Shown here: positions 1 through 12,500 of the stretch, one piece after another | Layout of the letters: every line of letters begins with the position of its first letter | Numbering within the stretch: the first letter of the stretch is position 1 | NCBI GenBank assembly: GCA_003118195.1 | Contig: BEXV01000129.1 | Span: forward strand, 325,401 to 389,400 | DNA length: 64,000 bases | DNA from: Hemicentrotus pulcherrimus | Lineage: Eukaryota > Echinodermata > Echinoidea > Camarodonta > Strongylocentrotidae | Reading direction: 5' to 3' | The notes under the pieces: model-generated | What the model was told of the DNA's origin: nothing | Databases searched by the model: none | What the model saw: the letters and a program-made list of their open reading frames with translations, nothing else | Made by a program: the position numbers and the translations under genes

Positions 1-2161
1 CACACACCAAAAAAATAAAAAAAAAAAATAAAAAAAAAATACAAAGACAGAATAAGCAAACATGGACAGTTTGGATGGGTTTTTCCTGTAGTGTAAATGG
101 TAGCTCCAAAAACAAAACAGAAACTGATGGTTTTTCAAATTGTTTTTTCTGCGATGTAAATGGGCCCAAGTTCTGGTTTCTTTCCCTTTCACTCCCCTTT
201 GATGAGAAAAAGGTAAATAACCCCAGAGCAACTGTGATTTTTTTCTTCTCCTGTAATGTGTCATTTTTGTATACTTGTATTGATGAATTTTCATATGCAT
301 TAGAGCACAATTGAAGCTGCTATTGTGAGGGGATTAGGAATATTAGGGAGAAAGAATAAGAATTCAACAACTGTCAAATTGGATAAAAAAGAAATTGTTC
401 ACCTCTCATGAAATTTGTGTGCATTCAGGGCAAAAATACCTCAGTATTCTTGTTTAAAATTGTTTTATGAAATGGGTTTCCTGTGTGGACATCGTGTAGA
501 AGTGCTCAATTGATCTAGTTGCAAATTTAGAATAATGATATGGGGAAGGGGATGGGGGAAATGCTAATATCGGCATTCTTTGATGTAATGAGTAATTCTT
601 TGCATTTTACCTCAGTTTTGCCTTTTTAGTACCTGAGGTAATTTCTATCAAGCCATTTAGTGTTCATTGACCATAGATTGGATTGGTTTATGGGGTTAGG
701 GATTTAGAAATATGGTGCAAAGCTTAGGAGTATACAAAGTTTTCAAGGAGTAAGTTAACAAATGGTGATATTTCAAATGGCCCATTTTAGAGTTAATGTA
801 TTTGAAAATCAGTTGAAGATCTAAAAAATTGAAAAAATACCATATAAGAGAATTAACGAGATATTGGATAAGGTCTCAATTTGAAGTTATTTGATGTTTA
901 GTAGTAGATGCAATAGTTGTTCAACAAATTAGCAACAATTGATAAAAGTCCTTGAAAGTGAATTCAAGGTTGTCAGTAATCGCTTCTTTACAGCCCACCA
1001 AATCAATTTCTTTCATTTGCAATATTGGCTGTCAACTGCATCCCTGAGCAGCTTTCATCAAATTATTTGTCAAACTATACCACTCAACAAATTTGAGCAT
1101 GGACAAAGATGAATTAATTCAACCCAGCAAACCAATGCGCTGACATATTTTTGTTTCATTCACTCATTCATGGTCAATAGCACTTGGAATGCTGAAGTTT
1201 TGAGCCTTTTTATTGACCAGTGGTAAAAAAGTTTTAGCGCACGCTCCGGAAAGCAGGCAGTTGTCAATTAAGTGGACGTTGAATGACCGCAATATTGGAA
1301 AATCCACTCCTTCAACATGCTGAATTGATTGTAGCTAATCTGATATGAGTTACTGGGTTATGATCAAGAGAGGGGAAATTGAATGGGCAGTTTTTTAAAT
1401 ATTTATTCCACAGTGTGTGTCCTGTTTTGTATTCTTGAAGTATAAATCAAAAGGATTTGGTAGGATATTGTTTGCTTCTAAACACGGAATTGGACCAATA
1501 TGCCGGTTCTAATGGGAGTAGATTTATTACACGTGCAGTAAGATGAAAATTGATTTTTATTTCTCTGTTAAGCAGGTTTGTTTTCAACAATTGGCCTCTC
1601 CCCAGATAGTTTAGGAGATTAGGTGAAACCTGTTGCTAATTTGGAGAGCCAGATTCGCAGCATATCTGGGTTTTAATGGATCAAGACTAAATAGTGAAAT
1701 GAAATCATAAATAAATGTATTTAAAAAGTGCTTTTCAACTTGACTGATGACAAAAACACATTTCTGATATGTTTATGAGCTGCATTTAAATTCTAATAAA
1801 ACTTCCAATTTATGACACAAGGAGTTGATATTCAACATTGAGACCAATTAATACTAGTTGCTAGCTTGCTTGATTGGAAATGAAGAACTTGGCACTTGGC
1901 TACCATTTTCTTTTTCTTTTTTAAATTTGGGATAGATAAAGCTTTCCCTAAAAATTCAAATGTTTTGCATAAAATGAAAGCTTTTTTAATGTCTGTTATA
2001 TCTTTTATGTATAAACCATCCTTTGTCAAAAACCTATCCTTTTACAAATGAACACATGTTTAAAAGTAAACATTCTGGGGGTTAACTACCTCTCATAGTT
2101 AGTTGAAATTTATCTTATTTTGTCATAAACTCAGAAGTTTTCTTCTCTTCCCCATGTCCAG
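1..2161. other. Non-coding stretch left of first visible exon
   Basis: No exon with good splice sites and homology was seen on either strand. The stretch is AT-rich, with an A-rich start (1-45). Because the first ADAMTS exon at 2162 begins in the middle of the catalytic domain, this is most likely intron sequence of that gene; the preceding catalytic-domain exon should lie further left. Confidence 0.5.
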
Positions 2162-2245
2162 GTTGCAAAATTATTTCGTGATTCATCCCTGGGTCACACC
2201 ATCAACATGATGCTTGTGAGTCTAATGCTCCTGGAAGATGATCAG
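2162..2245 (+). CDS. ADAMTS16/18: ADAMTS exon: N-terminal part of catalytic domain
   Basis: 84 nt, phase 0 to 0, acceptor ending CAG at 2161 and donor GTGAGT at 2246. It encodes 28 residues beginning [19 protein letters not shown] and ending LLEDDQ, the helix-and-strand segment that in ADAMTS proteins precedes the HHAD motif. The downstream intron is 9.7 kb and opens with a 67-bp minisatellite (about 2262-2687), then holds several inverted-repeat elements (3448, 3723, 4291, 7579, 8121), a (TC)n tract (9507) and a degenerate 170-bp triplication (9600-10100). Confidence 0.85.
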
Positions 2246-5200
2246 GTGAGTTCAAGTTCATATGAAGCATTGGTTCTGTGAGTTTCTGGTGGTCCTAGCT
2301 ATGTGCCATCGGTCTTGCCTCTGGTCCTATGCGGAATTGGTCCTGTAAGTTTCTGGTGGTCCTAGCTATGTGCCATCGGTCTTGCCTCTGGTCCTATGCG
2401 GCATTGGTCCTGTGAGCTTCTGGTGGTCATAGCTATGTGCCATTGGTCTTGCCTCTGGTCCTATGCGGCATTGGTCCTGTGAGTTTCTGGTGGTCCTAGC
2501 TATGTGCCATCGGTCTTGCCTCTGGTCCAATGCAGCATTGGTCCTGTGAGTTTTTGGTGGTTGTAGCTATGTGCCATCGGTCTTGCCTCTGGTCCTATGC
2601 GGCATTGGTTCTGTGAGTTTCTAGTGGTCCTAGCTATGTGCCATCGGTCTTACCTCTGGTCCTATGAGGCATTGGTCCTATACATCTGATTGGAATTACA
2701 TGTCATCGGTTGTATGTCCCATTGGTCTGATGGAACCTAAGCCTAAACCTGAGAAGCAATGGGACATGTGGACTAGTTTGAATAAAAACTAAAACATGTC
2801 CTGTCCTGTAGCCTATAAACCTATCCTCTAATAGTATTCCTAAAATAAATGCTAAAATGGAAAAACCTATTGAACCAAGAAGATTATTGAAAAAAGAGTT
2901 GAAATGTCCAATGAAAATCTAATCTGAAATATAATACTTTGCATGGCTAATAGGACATTGGATCAAAAGTACAGGACCTTAGAGATACCCCAAGATTTGT
3001 TAATAATTTGATAAGAAAGCTAAATTGGGACCCTTTACCTGGTGTAAGTCATGCTTGGCGTAAGAATTTTAGCTTATCTGTGCAGTAGGAATATTGAAGC
3101 ACAATTCTGGCTCCAGGATCTTACTTGGATCCCTAAAAATGCAGTAAACTTTCTTCTGAATCTTAGGACATCTATATTTCACATTTGCCTTCATTTTGTA
3201 CACTTTATCAGTTCATGATACATATGTTAAACATAAGTCCTTGAACGTGATGTTTCCCTCAGACTTTCATGCAGTGAGAGTGTTTGAAGGCCAATTGTAT
3301 GCTCTCTTCTCTTAAAGATATACAGTTTGGTACATTTGGTAAATCAAATGTAATTGAATTTCTCTACACTTTAACCCACCTGCCTTTGATGCCGTTAGTT
3401 TCAGTTTCATTCCAACATGGCTGTATCTATAACAATTTGCCCACTGCTGAGAGCCAGAAGGGAATTAACTCATACACTTTAACATAGAGGTAACATCCTT
3501 CTTGCTCTTCACAGATACCATCACCCTTGTTAGCTTTTCAAAGCAATTGGGGTCTCATATTTGGGGATCTATCAACTCGCTCAATTGAATTTGCCTCTCA
3601 GAGCTCCGAGAAGAACTGAAAGGCTTGTATCATTCTAATTTGTCCAAAATGTTCTCATTTGCTCAAGGCAATGTGATAGTTTGACTGGTTTAATGTTCAT
3701 CAGTCTCTTTGTACATCATCTGTTTGGAGTCACAAGGGTGACAACTCTGCTTTAAAGTACACAATTTAATTCCCCCGTGGCTCCAAAGAGTCGTTATGTA
3801 CTCCTGATAAAGATAGTTTCACTAGAAGTTTCAAAGAATTGTTTTTTGAATGTTTTATTTTGCAAAATGGTTTGACCCTCGTTTAACAAGCTTTTTGAGG
3901 GTATTTCCAAAACAACATGAGAAAGAAATTTCAGGAACTTTTTTCTTTGGTGTGTGAAAGCAGACTGGATTAGGTGGATCATAATTTTACCTGAGACTAG
4001 TGTTAAAAGTGACTAGGAAATAAATGAGATTTGATAAATACACATTAAGTTATATACATGTACATCAATGTACATCAATGTACATCTCTCAATCCTTCTA
4101 ATATTAATGTCAAGTACAGACATAAAAGCTGAAGGTATATTCATTTATTACAATCAACCTTTATGAACAAATTATTACCTACTTATCCTTGTACCTAATT
4201 CTCCCAGCTAAGAGGATGATTGCAACATTTTTTCGACACTTCTCTCTTCTTTACCGTTCACGTGCACTCTTGCAGTCGTATTCCTCTCCAGGGCCCCATC
4301 TTACAAAGACTTACGATTGATTCAAATCAATCGCAAGGTCGCAATCTCCTATCTCCTCGGTGTATAGTTGCGATGGATATCAACTCTTTGTAAGACGGGT
4401 CCAAGGTCTAAATGTTTTCCTCCCAATTGGTTCTCGGTTTCGCAAATCACTGCAATGGAGAAAATGTGAAGAAATGTGTTTTTTCCATCTTTGGCTGTTC
4501 TATGACGCACTTTTGCGGTGGTATCGCACACCAACACATCTTGAACATTTTTCTAGGCTGTGTATACATCCATGCAGGTAGCACGGTATTCTCATCAATG
4601 TCCTTGAGGTGAGGTGAAGGTCAGGAACAAGATGGTCCATTCATCTGTTCGGAGTGGGGAATATTAACGATGAGGGTGGTTCTGCAATCTTAGCCCTCGA
4701 ACACATCTCATGAAGAAGGTTCTTTCCCCTTATATGATTTACATTGATTCCTCTTCAAGTTTTGCCTTTGGGCTGCCTTCATTAAGTCAAGTGAAGCCAA
4801 GTCGGTTGGTTCAAACGCTTGGCTTGAGATGTGAAGGTCATTGGTTCAAGCCCCCTGTGCAGTGCTAATGTCTTTGGCAAGACGTATATCATCTACATTG
4901 CCACTCTCCACCCAGTTGTAATATGGGTACCTGGTATGAAAGAATTTCTTGAAAGTTGTGAGTGCTGAAATTGGCATCGCTGCAACTAGGGCCATTTTAA
5001 TCATAGAGTGACTTAATTGAGCACCATAATGGATTTGAATGCTGTAAAAGTATGCAATATTATTATAATATAAATTACACTGTAGCCATCAATTTGAGGG
5101 ACATGAACCTTTCATGAATTGAAATACTCATAACATTCTTCAAAGTTTCATACACACAAAAGTTTCTGGTGTTCAGTATTTTGCCAAATAATAGCTTTAC

Positions 5201-5840
5201 AGTGGGCAGTGGAGAGGATAACAAAAAACTCAGCCCACACAAGCACATCTAATGCATGAGGTGGATATCAATGGATTTTCAGGATTGCACGACACATCAG
5301 AATTTTGACAGCCGGTTATTGTATCAATTAACGTACCATGTGTTTGCTTGGGTAACATGTTTCAATGAGCTTGTTCAGATTGGTTCAAACAACAAAAACA
5401 GCAGTGGAGACGTATTTTCAAAAATGTACACACAATGACAGAAAAAGGAAATGTGAGTAAACGCCTGATGTCATTATTTTGGATATTTCAATTTAAAACA
5501 CCATTGTTAGTTCATTTCATGTGGGACCTAGCATTAAGACAACCATGTGGTTTATTTTTAGAGTATGTCTTTTTCAACTTTGAGAAAATTTGATCTCCTT
5601 CATGTCCGCTTCCCCTAACATTCTTCCCACAAAATAGCAATAACATGAAACATCAATATTACTAGGGGGATGTTTGAACTATTCTCTTTCAATTTTGTTT
5701 GTTTCAAATGTATTATTCAAGTAATAATGTGATGCTGATGTGAACTATGCGTCTACAGATGGAAGTTTCACTTTTATTGCAGAAAAGGATTATTATGTGA
5801 TTGGTATTCAGGGGATAATGCAGTTTGTTTAAATTCCACA

Positions 5841-5880
<40 letters not shown>

Positions 5881-8800
5881 ATATTGTGAATTTTGAGTGA
5901 AATAGCAGTCCTGTATCAGTTAGATACTGAGGATGTAGCTACATTTTTTTCCCATTGAAAATCTAGTTTCATATGCTATTGTAGTTAAACATACAGAATG
6001 TCTAACATTCCAACCATTTTAAACATCGATATGTTGCATTCATTGACTGAAACATATTTGAAATAATTTCACAAATGAAAAATACAGAAACATTTTTCCA
6101 ATGGGAAAATCTTCCCACTCCAAAGATATAACTCTCAGATAAAATATATATGTTTTTACAAAGAATTAATTTTTGATTGATGGGGACAAATTTGTACCCT
6201 TTAGAGTCTCTGGGAGGGTATGTTGCCTCATAGTCCCTTTCTTTCCTTCTAACAAAAGGCAACAAAAGACAGATTTTAAAGCTTGATAAATGCAGAGAGA
6301 ATTTATTTCCAAATAAGTGACAATGTGCTTCCACCACCCCATATGGTTTTATTAAGGGAGAACCTCTCAGAAGTTTGAATGGGTAATTTGGCATCCTTTT
6401 CACAGTACTACCAATCCATAAATCTTGTAAACATTTTTCATAGGGCATATTTGACAGCATGAATTGCATTGTTCAAATTAGCAGGAGAAAAAATGGCTTT
6501 CTATTTATTAACGACTTATCGGATAGTGACCCCTTTTGCTGTCCAGGTCAATGCTGATATGAAATCACTTTCAGGCTGAAAGGTGAATGGAAATATTGCT
6601 GTGTTCCATCCTAAAAAACAAATCTTTTCAAATATCATCAAATGGCTAATTTGCAGAGCAATTAGTTGCACTTATGCTCACTGCCATACCCTAGTAAGGT
6701 AAGTTACCATTATTTATCATTAGCTCCATTTAAATATAGACTTTCTTGTCAAAATGCAATAGTATACAGCCAGTGTATTGGTCTGGATTATACATGTAAA
6801 GCATATTTGATCTGTTTGGAGCCAGAACAGACAATTTACAAAAGTATAATCTGGTAAAGAGAGGTCGGAATATAGTTTGATGGAACAAGTTACAATGATA
6901 CAAACTTAGTAATAGTTCAGGTAAAGACAGGATCAAAGAAGGAGATCAAAGGGCAAAGTGAGATTAGGCGAGGCATGATACCAGTTATGTGAAATAAAAG
7001 GTAGGGGGAAAAATTAAAGAAAGAGACAGATGGACAAGATGTGAATAGGAGAGGCATGGCAAGACACCAACAATATGAGAGAAAAGTAGGAGGTGGATGA
7101 AAGAAAGAGATGGAGGGGGCAAGGTGAGAAAAGGAGGGGCAGGAAATAATAATGAGTTTGCAGGTGTTGCAGCATCACATGAAAAGCTTCTTTTGTATGG
7201 TATCTTGGAATGTCATCCAGCCACCGCTCCCTGCACTCCTCTGGTCCCACCCTGAGCGATGGATGACAGATGATTCTATCGTCTGGGTTACGGCAGACAC
7301 AATAGACACCAGTATGTCCTAAGCCGCATCAAACAAATTGAATCATCCGTCTAATCTATTACATTTTCAACCAGACAAAAACTCAGGGTTTGGAGTTGGG
7401 CCATATGACCAATAAATCAACCTTTATCGACTTTATTTGAATCAACTTTTTATCGGCTTTATTTGAAGTAAATAGTGTGTTGACTCTAACCTTTCACAAA
7501 GTTTTTTTCTCTTCCTGGGGGTTTATAGTTTTATGTAGTTATCATTGTAATGGGGGGAAGGGGTTTGTTGTTGAGTACCTGGGCCCTGTTTCATAAAACT
7601 TGATATCAATAACAAGTTACAAGCTACTGTTACAAGCTACTGAAATCATGGCCTCTGATTGGCTGAAAGCAAATTTGTCATAGAAATTTAGCAGTTGTTA
7701 TAGAAAACAAGTTTTATGAAACAGGCCCCTGGTCATGCAGCTCTCTCAGTGAATGCTGTCATTTTATATTGAACTAAATGAGTCTTGAAGAAGTAAAGAT
7801 GTTTATCTCTTTTCATTGTCTAAAATGGCAGTATACAATCAATTTTGTTGGCCTGGAGATGGAACAAGAATGGCAATGGTCTCTGATAGGAGTTTGGCAT
7901 TTTTTTCTCGCAAATAAAACAAATAAAAAAGTAGATTTTGAGATACACATGATGAAATTCAAAGGCAAATAGAAAACCCAGGTATATGGTTTCTATAAGA
8001 TGTAATGTCTCTCGAAGAGAGAGAGAGGGACAGTTGAGCTATTCTTTTTCAGTTACCATGGGGATCACATACAGTCGAGCTTCTATACTACTATGTACAT
8101 TAAAAAGTTGTGGTATTTAAAGGTACTATGTCCCTTTTGCAGCCAACCTCAAATTCTGTAGAACTTTGCAGGAATTATGAATATGTCATGTATGTCCTAT
8201 CTGTGAAGTTTAAACGTTAGCAGTGTCCTCATATTCAAATTATGCAAGAAAACCAGTTTACTTGCTAGACTTCACTGTCAGACACGATCAGTGATTGACT
8301 GGCGTTTTTTCTTCTTTGGTAATAACATACATAAAAAGAGTTGTAAAGGGTACATGAGCATTTGTCTACATCAATAACCGACTTCTTGTGATGGCCAAGA
8401 TTAAACTGATCGAATCTTTGCGCAGCATAAAACGTATGACCATTCGGTACAATTGTCTGAAAATCAAGACTATTACTTTTGGGCTCTGTAGCCCGAAAGT
8501 CGATTTGACAACTAATAGTCGTTATTTTCCCACTTGAAAACATTTTCAAGCCCCACCTTTTTTAGGGAAGTTCTAAATTAGCATTATCTTTCAAATGCAG
8601 TTGGAATTTAACTTTTTCATTTTTTTGGCCTGCAAATGGGACATAGTACCTTTAAGAGAGGTCTGGAAGCACTGCTAGCCCAGCAAATTGGCCGTGACAG
8701 AGTGAGTGGGTGAAGAATGAGTGATGCGGGTTTCCAGGGTATTGCGAATGTGTCTTTGATTGGAGTATGTCCATGGTTGGAAGCAGGATGTGTGGTGATG

Positions 8801-9504
8801 ATGCCATGATATAGCCTGGCTGCTCAAGGTGAGGCTGACAGGAGCGAACAGGAGGGATGTCCACAAGAACCAAAGGCCATCATTAAATGGCCTCAGGATT
8901 GATTGCCTAGATATTGTCCCAAGAGAGTCGATTGCCTGAAGGAAAGATATGCAAAGTAGATTTTTAGAAGGGAATTAGTATACCTTCCGATTGAAAGGAA
9001 GGAGGGGAAATCAATGTAGCCTCAAGTGGAAATTATATTTGATTCAGTCATCTGTTGAGTTTTACTCACTTGAACCAGAATTTTGCAGAGGATGCATTTG
9101 ATGATTAGAAAAGATTGCTCTTTGAGGTTGCAAGAAAGACACACTAATGCAACAGGATTTCATACTTGTTATAGGGGCAACTTATGGTGATACATGGTGA
9201 TACTCTGGTACAAAATGGGGACAGCACCCATAGGGGTAGGAATTCAATATGCTGTGGACTTCACCAGGTGAAAGGCAGGAAATAGTGAGTACTTTTCCAA
9301 GAGAGAGTAATTCAAATTCTGAGAAATATATTTCAAGTTTAAAGAAATGTCAGTTTACGAACAATACTGTCACCAGACCAAACAAAAACATAACATTATG
9401 TCTATGGCAAAATAATCGGTCATGGTTCTGTGGTGCGACCTAGGTATAAGTAAATAATATTTGTTTTGTGGTTTTTTTTTAGTGAGAGGTTAAAAGAACA
9501 GTTT

Positions 9505-9542
<38 letters not shown>

Positions 9543-12500
9543 TCTCTCTCTCTACCTCTCTCTCTCTCTACTAAGCTTTCCCTCTTTAATTCCAAATCCA
9601 TCTTCTTGCCCCTCCCTATCCCAGTACAATTGCAAATATGGTTGACAAGAAATCCACTTTATGGTCATTTCAAAATCTTGTTAAACTACCAAAAATTATG
9701 CTTGCATTATACAAGAATTGATTGTAATGATTACACATTTCAATAGGTAATTTCAAAGAAGGTGTGCTAAATTCCTTCCCCTCTTTCTCCCAACATGATT
9801 GCAAAGATGTTCTTCAAGAAATCCACACTAAGACCATTTAAAGAAAAAATTGCTTTGCTCATAGGAATTATGTATCGATTCTAGAAAAAGCAATTGTAAG
9901 GATTACGCGTTTCAATAGGCAATGTACTACAATATGTTCTTCTTTTCTTATTCTTCTATCCCCTTTCTCTTTTTAACACAACTGTGACGACTTCAAGAAA
10001 TCCCCAAAATGGCCATTTTAATATCTTGCCACACAGACTATGGAAATTAAGTTTGGGTTACATAAGGGATTACATTTCAATAGGCGATGTGCTAGACTGT
10101 CTACTCTTACCCCCTCCTCCTATGGGCTTTTGAATATCTCATGGGAGTTATATATGTTCAGATTTATAAAGAGTGTTAGATTTTTAAAAATTAGTATGCA
10201 ATGTGCTGGGATAATGTATTGAGTGGATTAGTTGAAAGTATTCAGGACTGCCTTCCTCTTTTGTGGGGGTGTTGTTATCCCTTTGAATATGAGAGGGAAT
10301 AGGGGTTTGAGATGCTGTTGTGAAAGTGAGAAGAAAAAGAACAGAAAAGATTCATGGATGAACAAATATGAGTCACCCTCGATGACAAGATACTGAAACC
10401 TCATCAGACATGCATGTAGGTGAGAGCTAGCTGTCCCAACGATTTACTGGCTGGTTGCCCTAGCATTCCGAAAGAAGTAAACACAAAATGCATTATGGGA
10501 TGATATGCTCCAGCCTTTATTGGTTCCATTTTGAGCATTCAACTTCATGTACCTAGGTATTCCATTAACCCGTTGACTACTAAATTGTCAAAGTCTCATA
10601 GGCTTAATGCAGGGACTAGCCGGTTCAGTAGGCAACAGGTTAAACAAGAGAAAGTGTTGATGTCTGGAAGACATGACAGCTTCCAGAGCTTCCAGATGAT
10701 GTTGTATGGGTGTTAATGGGTTTGTGCCTCATCACAGAGTAAGATGTGTCATCTCGTTTTGTAAATAAATTAGCTTTCCAAATACTCCCCTCTCTTTCGG
10801 AATTTTTACTTTGACACACATGTATAGAAGTTTGGAATAAGGAACTTTTCTACATCAACCCTTCAGAAGTAGGTCTTCTTTAAGACGCCCCCACCCGCCC
10901 CCACCCGACCCCACCCGACCCCACCCTTCCAATTAGAATGTAAAAAAAAAAAAGGCTACTCAAGGCAAAAGAGATTTTATCACAGTTTCACAGTAGTCTT
11001 TAAAAGACACCTGACCCTGTTATGTAGGGTTGCATTTGTTTTCAACCATTACACCCTGCCTTTATGATCTCAGTAATTTTCACCAAAGGCTAAACGATCA
11101 AGGATGAAATATTTTATAGTAATACAAATTAATATGTAAGACCATTGACAACTTCACCCTTGTATTTGACTTTTAATTGTATAGGGTGAACCTTTTTTGT
11201 TATTTGGTCAGAGCGAGAAGGGATTTAACTGTAAGTTAAACAAAATAGGTCAATGCCTTTCTGCCTCTAAACACATGATGTGCAGCAGCAGTATGCTGGA
11301 GAAATGTGTGCAGCAGATTGAAAACACATGCACATCACTGTCCCTGTCCAGGAAAGCACTTGTAATGTGCTCAAGGTTTCTTGTTGCTAAAACGATAGAA
11401 ACTTGCAGAGCTTAGTGCTTTCCTATGAAAATCTGATAAAATCTGACTCGGGAAGAAGCACCTGTTAAATATGTCTAAGCTTGTTATTATGTATACTAAC
11501 ATTTATCCAGTAATCTACGGAGTGGATTTGACATTTGTGGGTACTTTGTATGTTTGCAACTGATATGTTTTCTCTTTGGGTTTTACTGTCACTTTGATTA
11601 AACATGGTTATCAAGAAATATTGACCTGCATATACATTATTAACCAAATGTAAATAAATTGTACGTTGAAGAGAAAAGCATGTCACTGCTGTGGAAATGC
11701 AGTACAAAAGAAATATGAATAGTTGTTGGTTTAGTATTTATATGCTTCTTGATGATTATGTTTTATTGCCTCTGTGGTTCCCATTTAAGATGAAAATAAA
11801 TGAGAGAAATACAATGCCAATGAGATAGCAAGCACTTCATGATTTTGTTCGAAAAAAATGAAAGCTATAACATAATAACATATATTTCTCTTGTTTCGTT
11901 ATTCCAGCCTGGCTTGACCATCTCCCACCATGCTGACCGGTCATTGAACAGCTTCTGTCAGTGGCAGTCCACCTTGACCACACCCAACGGCACCCATCAT
12001 GACCACTCAATACTGCTGACCGGAAATGATATATGCTCCTGGAAAAATGAACCCTGTGATACACTAGGTAAAGATTGTGATAGAAGGATTGTGCATTGTT
12101 TAGTCATGCAAAAGACAATATCATTATGTATGTTCTTATTAAAGACAGATGCACATGGTGTCAATAAGCAACATGATATGAAAGAGATAATGGACAATTA
12201 GGCTTCTGATGTATACACAAATGGGATGACTTGCATTAAAAGTTTAGTTGAAAGTTCATTCCTAAAATCAACACAAGTCCAAGCACATGATACTGGTTCT
12301 TCAGAAGTCAAGGTGTGTTTGACTTACCCAGTTTTTGGAATAGCAACCAATAATCCGTCCTTGTGATCTACTGCTGATGTAAACTTACTCTATACATACT
12401 ACTCCATTACTGGAAGATTTATGATCAGCATTCCAAAGACCCCACAAATTGATTAAGTGTATGTGAGTGGTTGGTTTTGTTTATACTGGTAATGTAACTA

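Noticed and set aside
2262..2687. Regularly spaced repeats resembling a CRISPR array
   Set aside because: Whole 67-bp units repeat without unique spacers, and the DNA is animal; it is a minisatellite.
6002..6469. 155-codon open frame on the minus strand
   Set aside because: Inside an ADAMTS intron, AT-rich, with no recognisable domain, splice signal or codon pattern; treated as chance.
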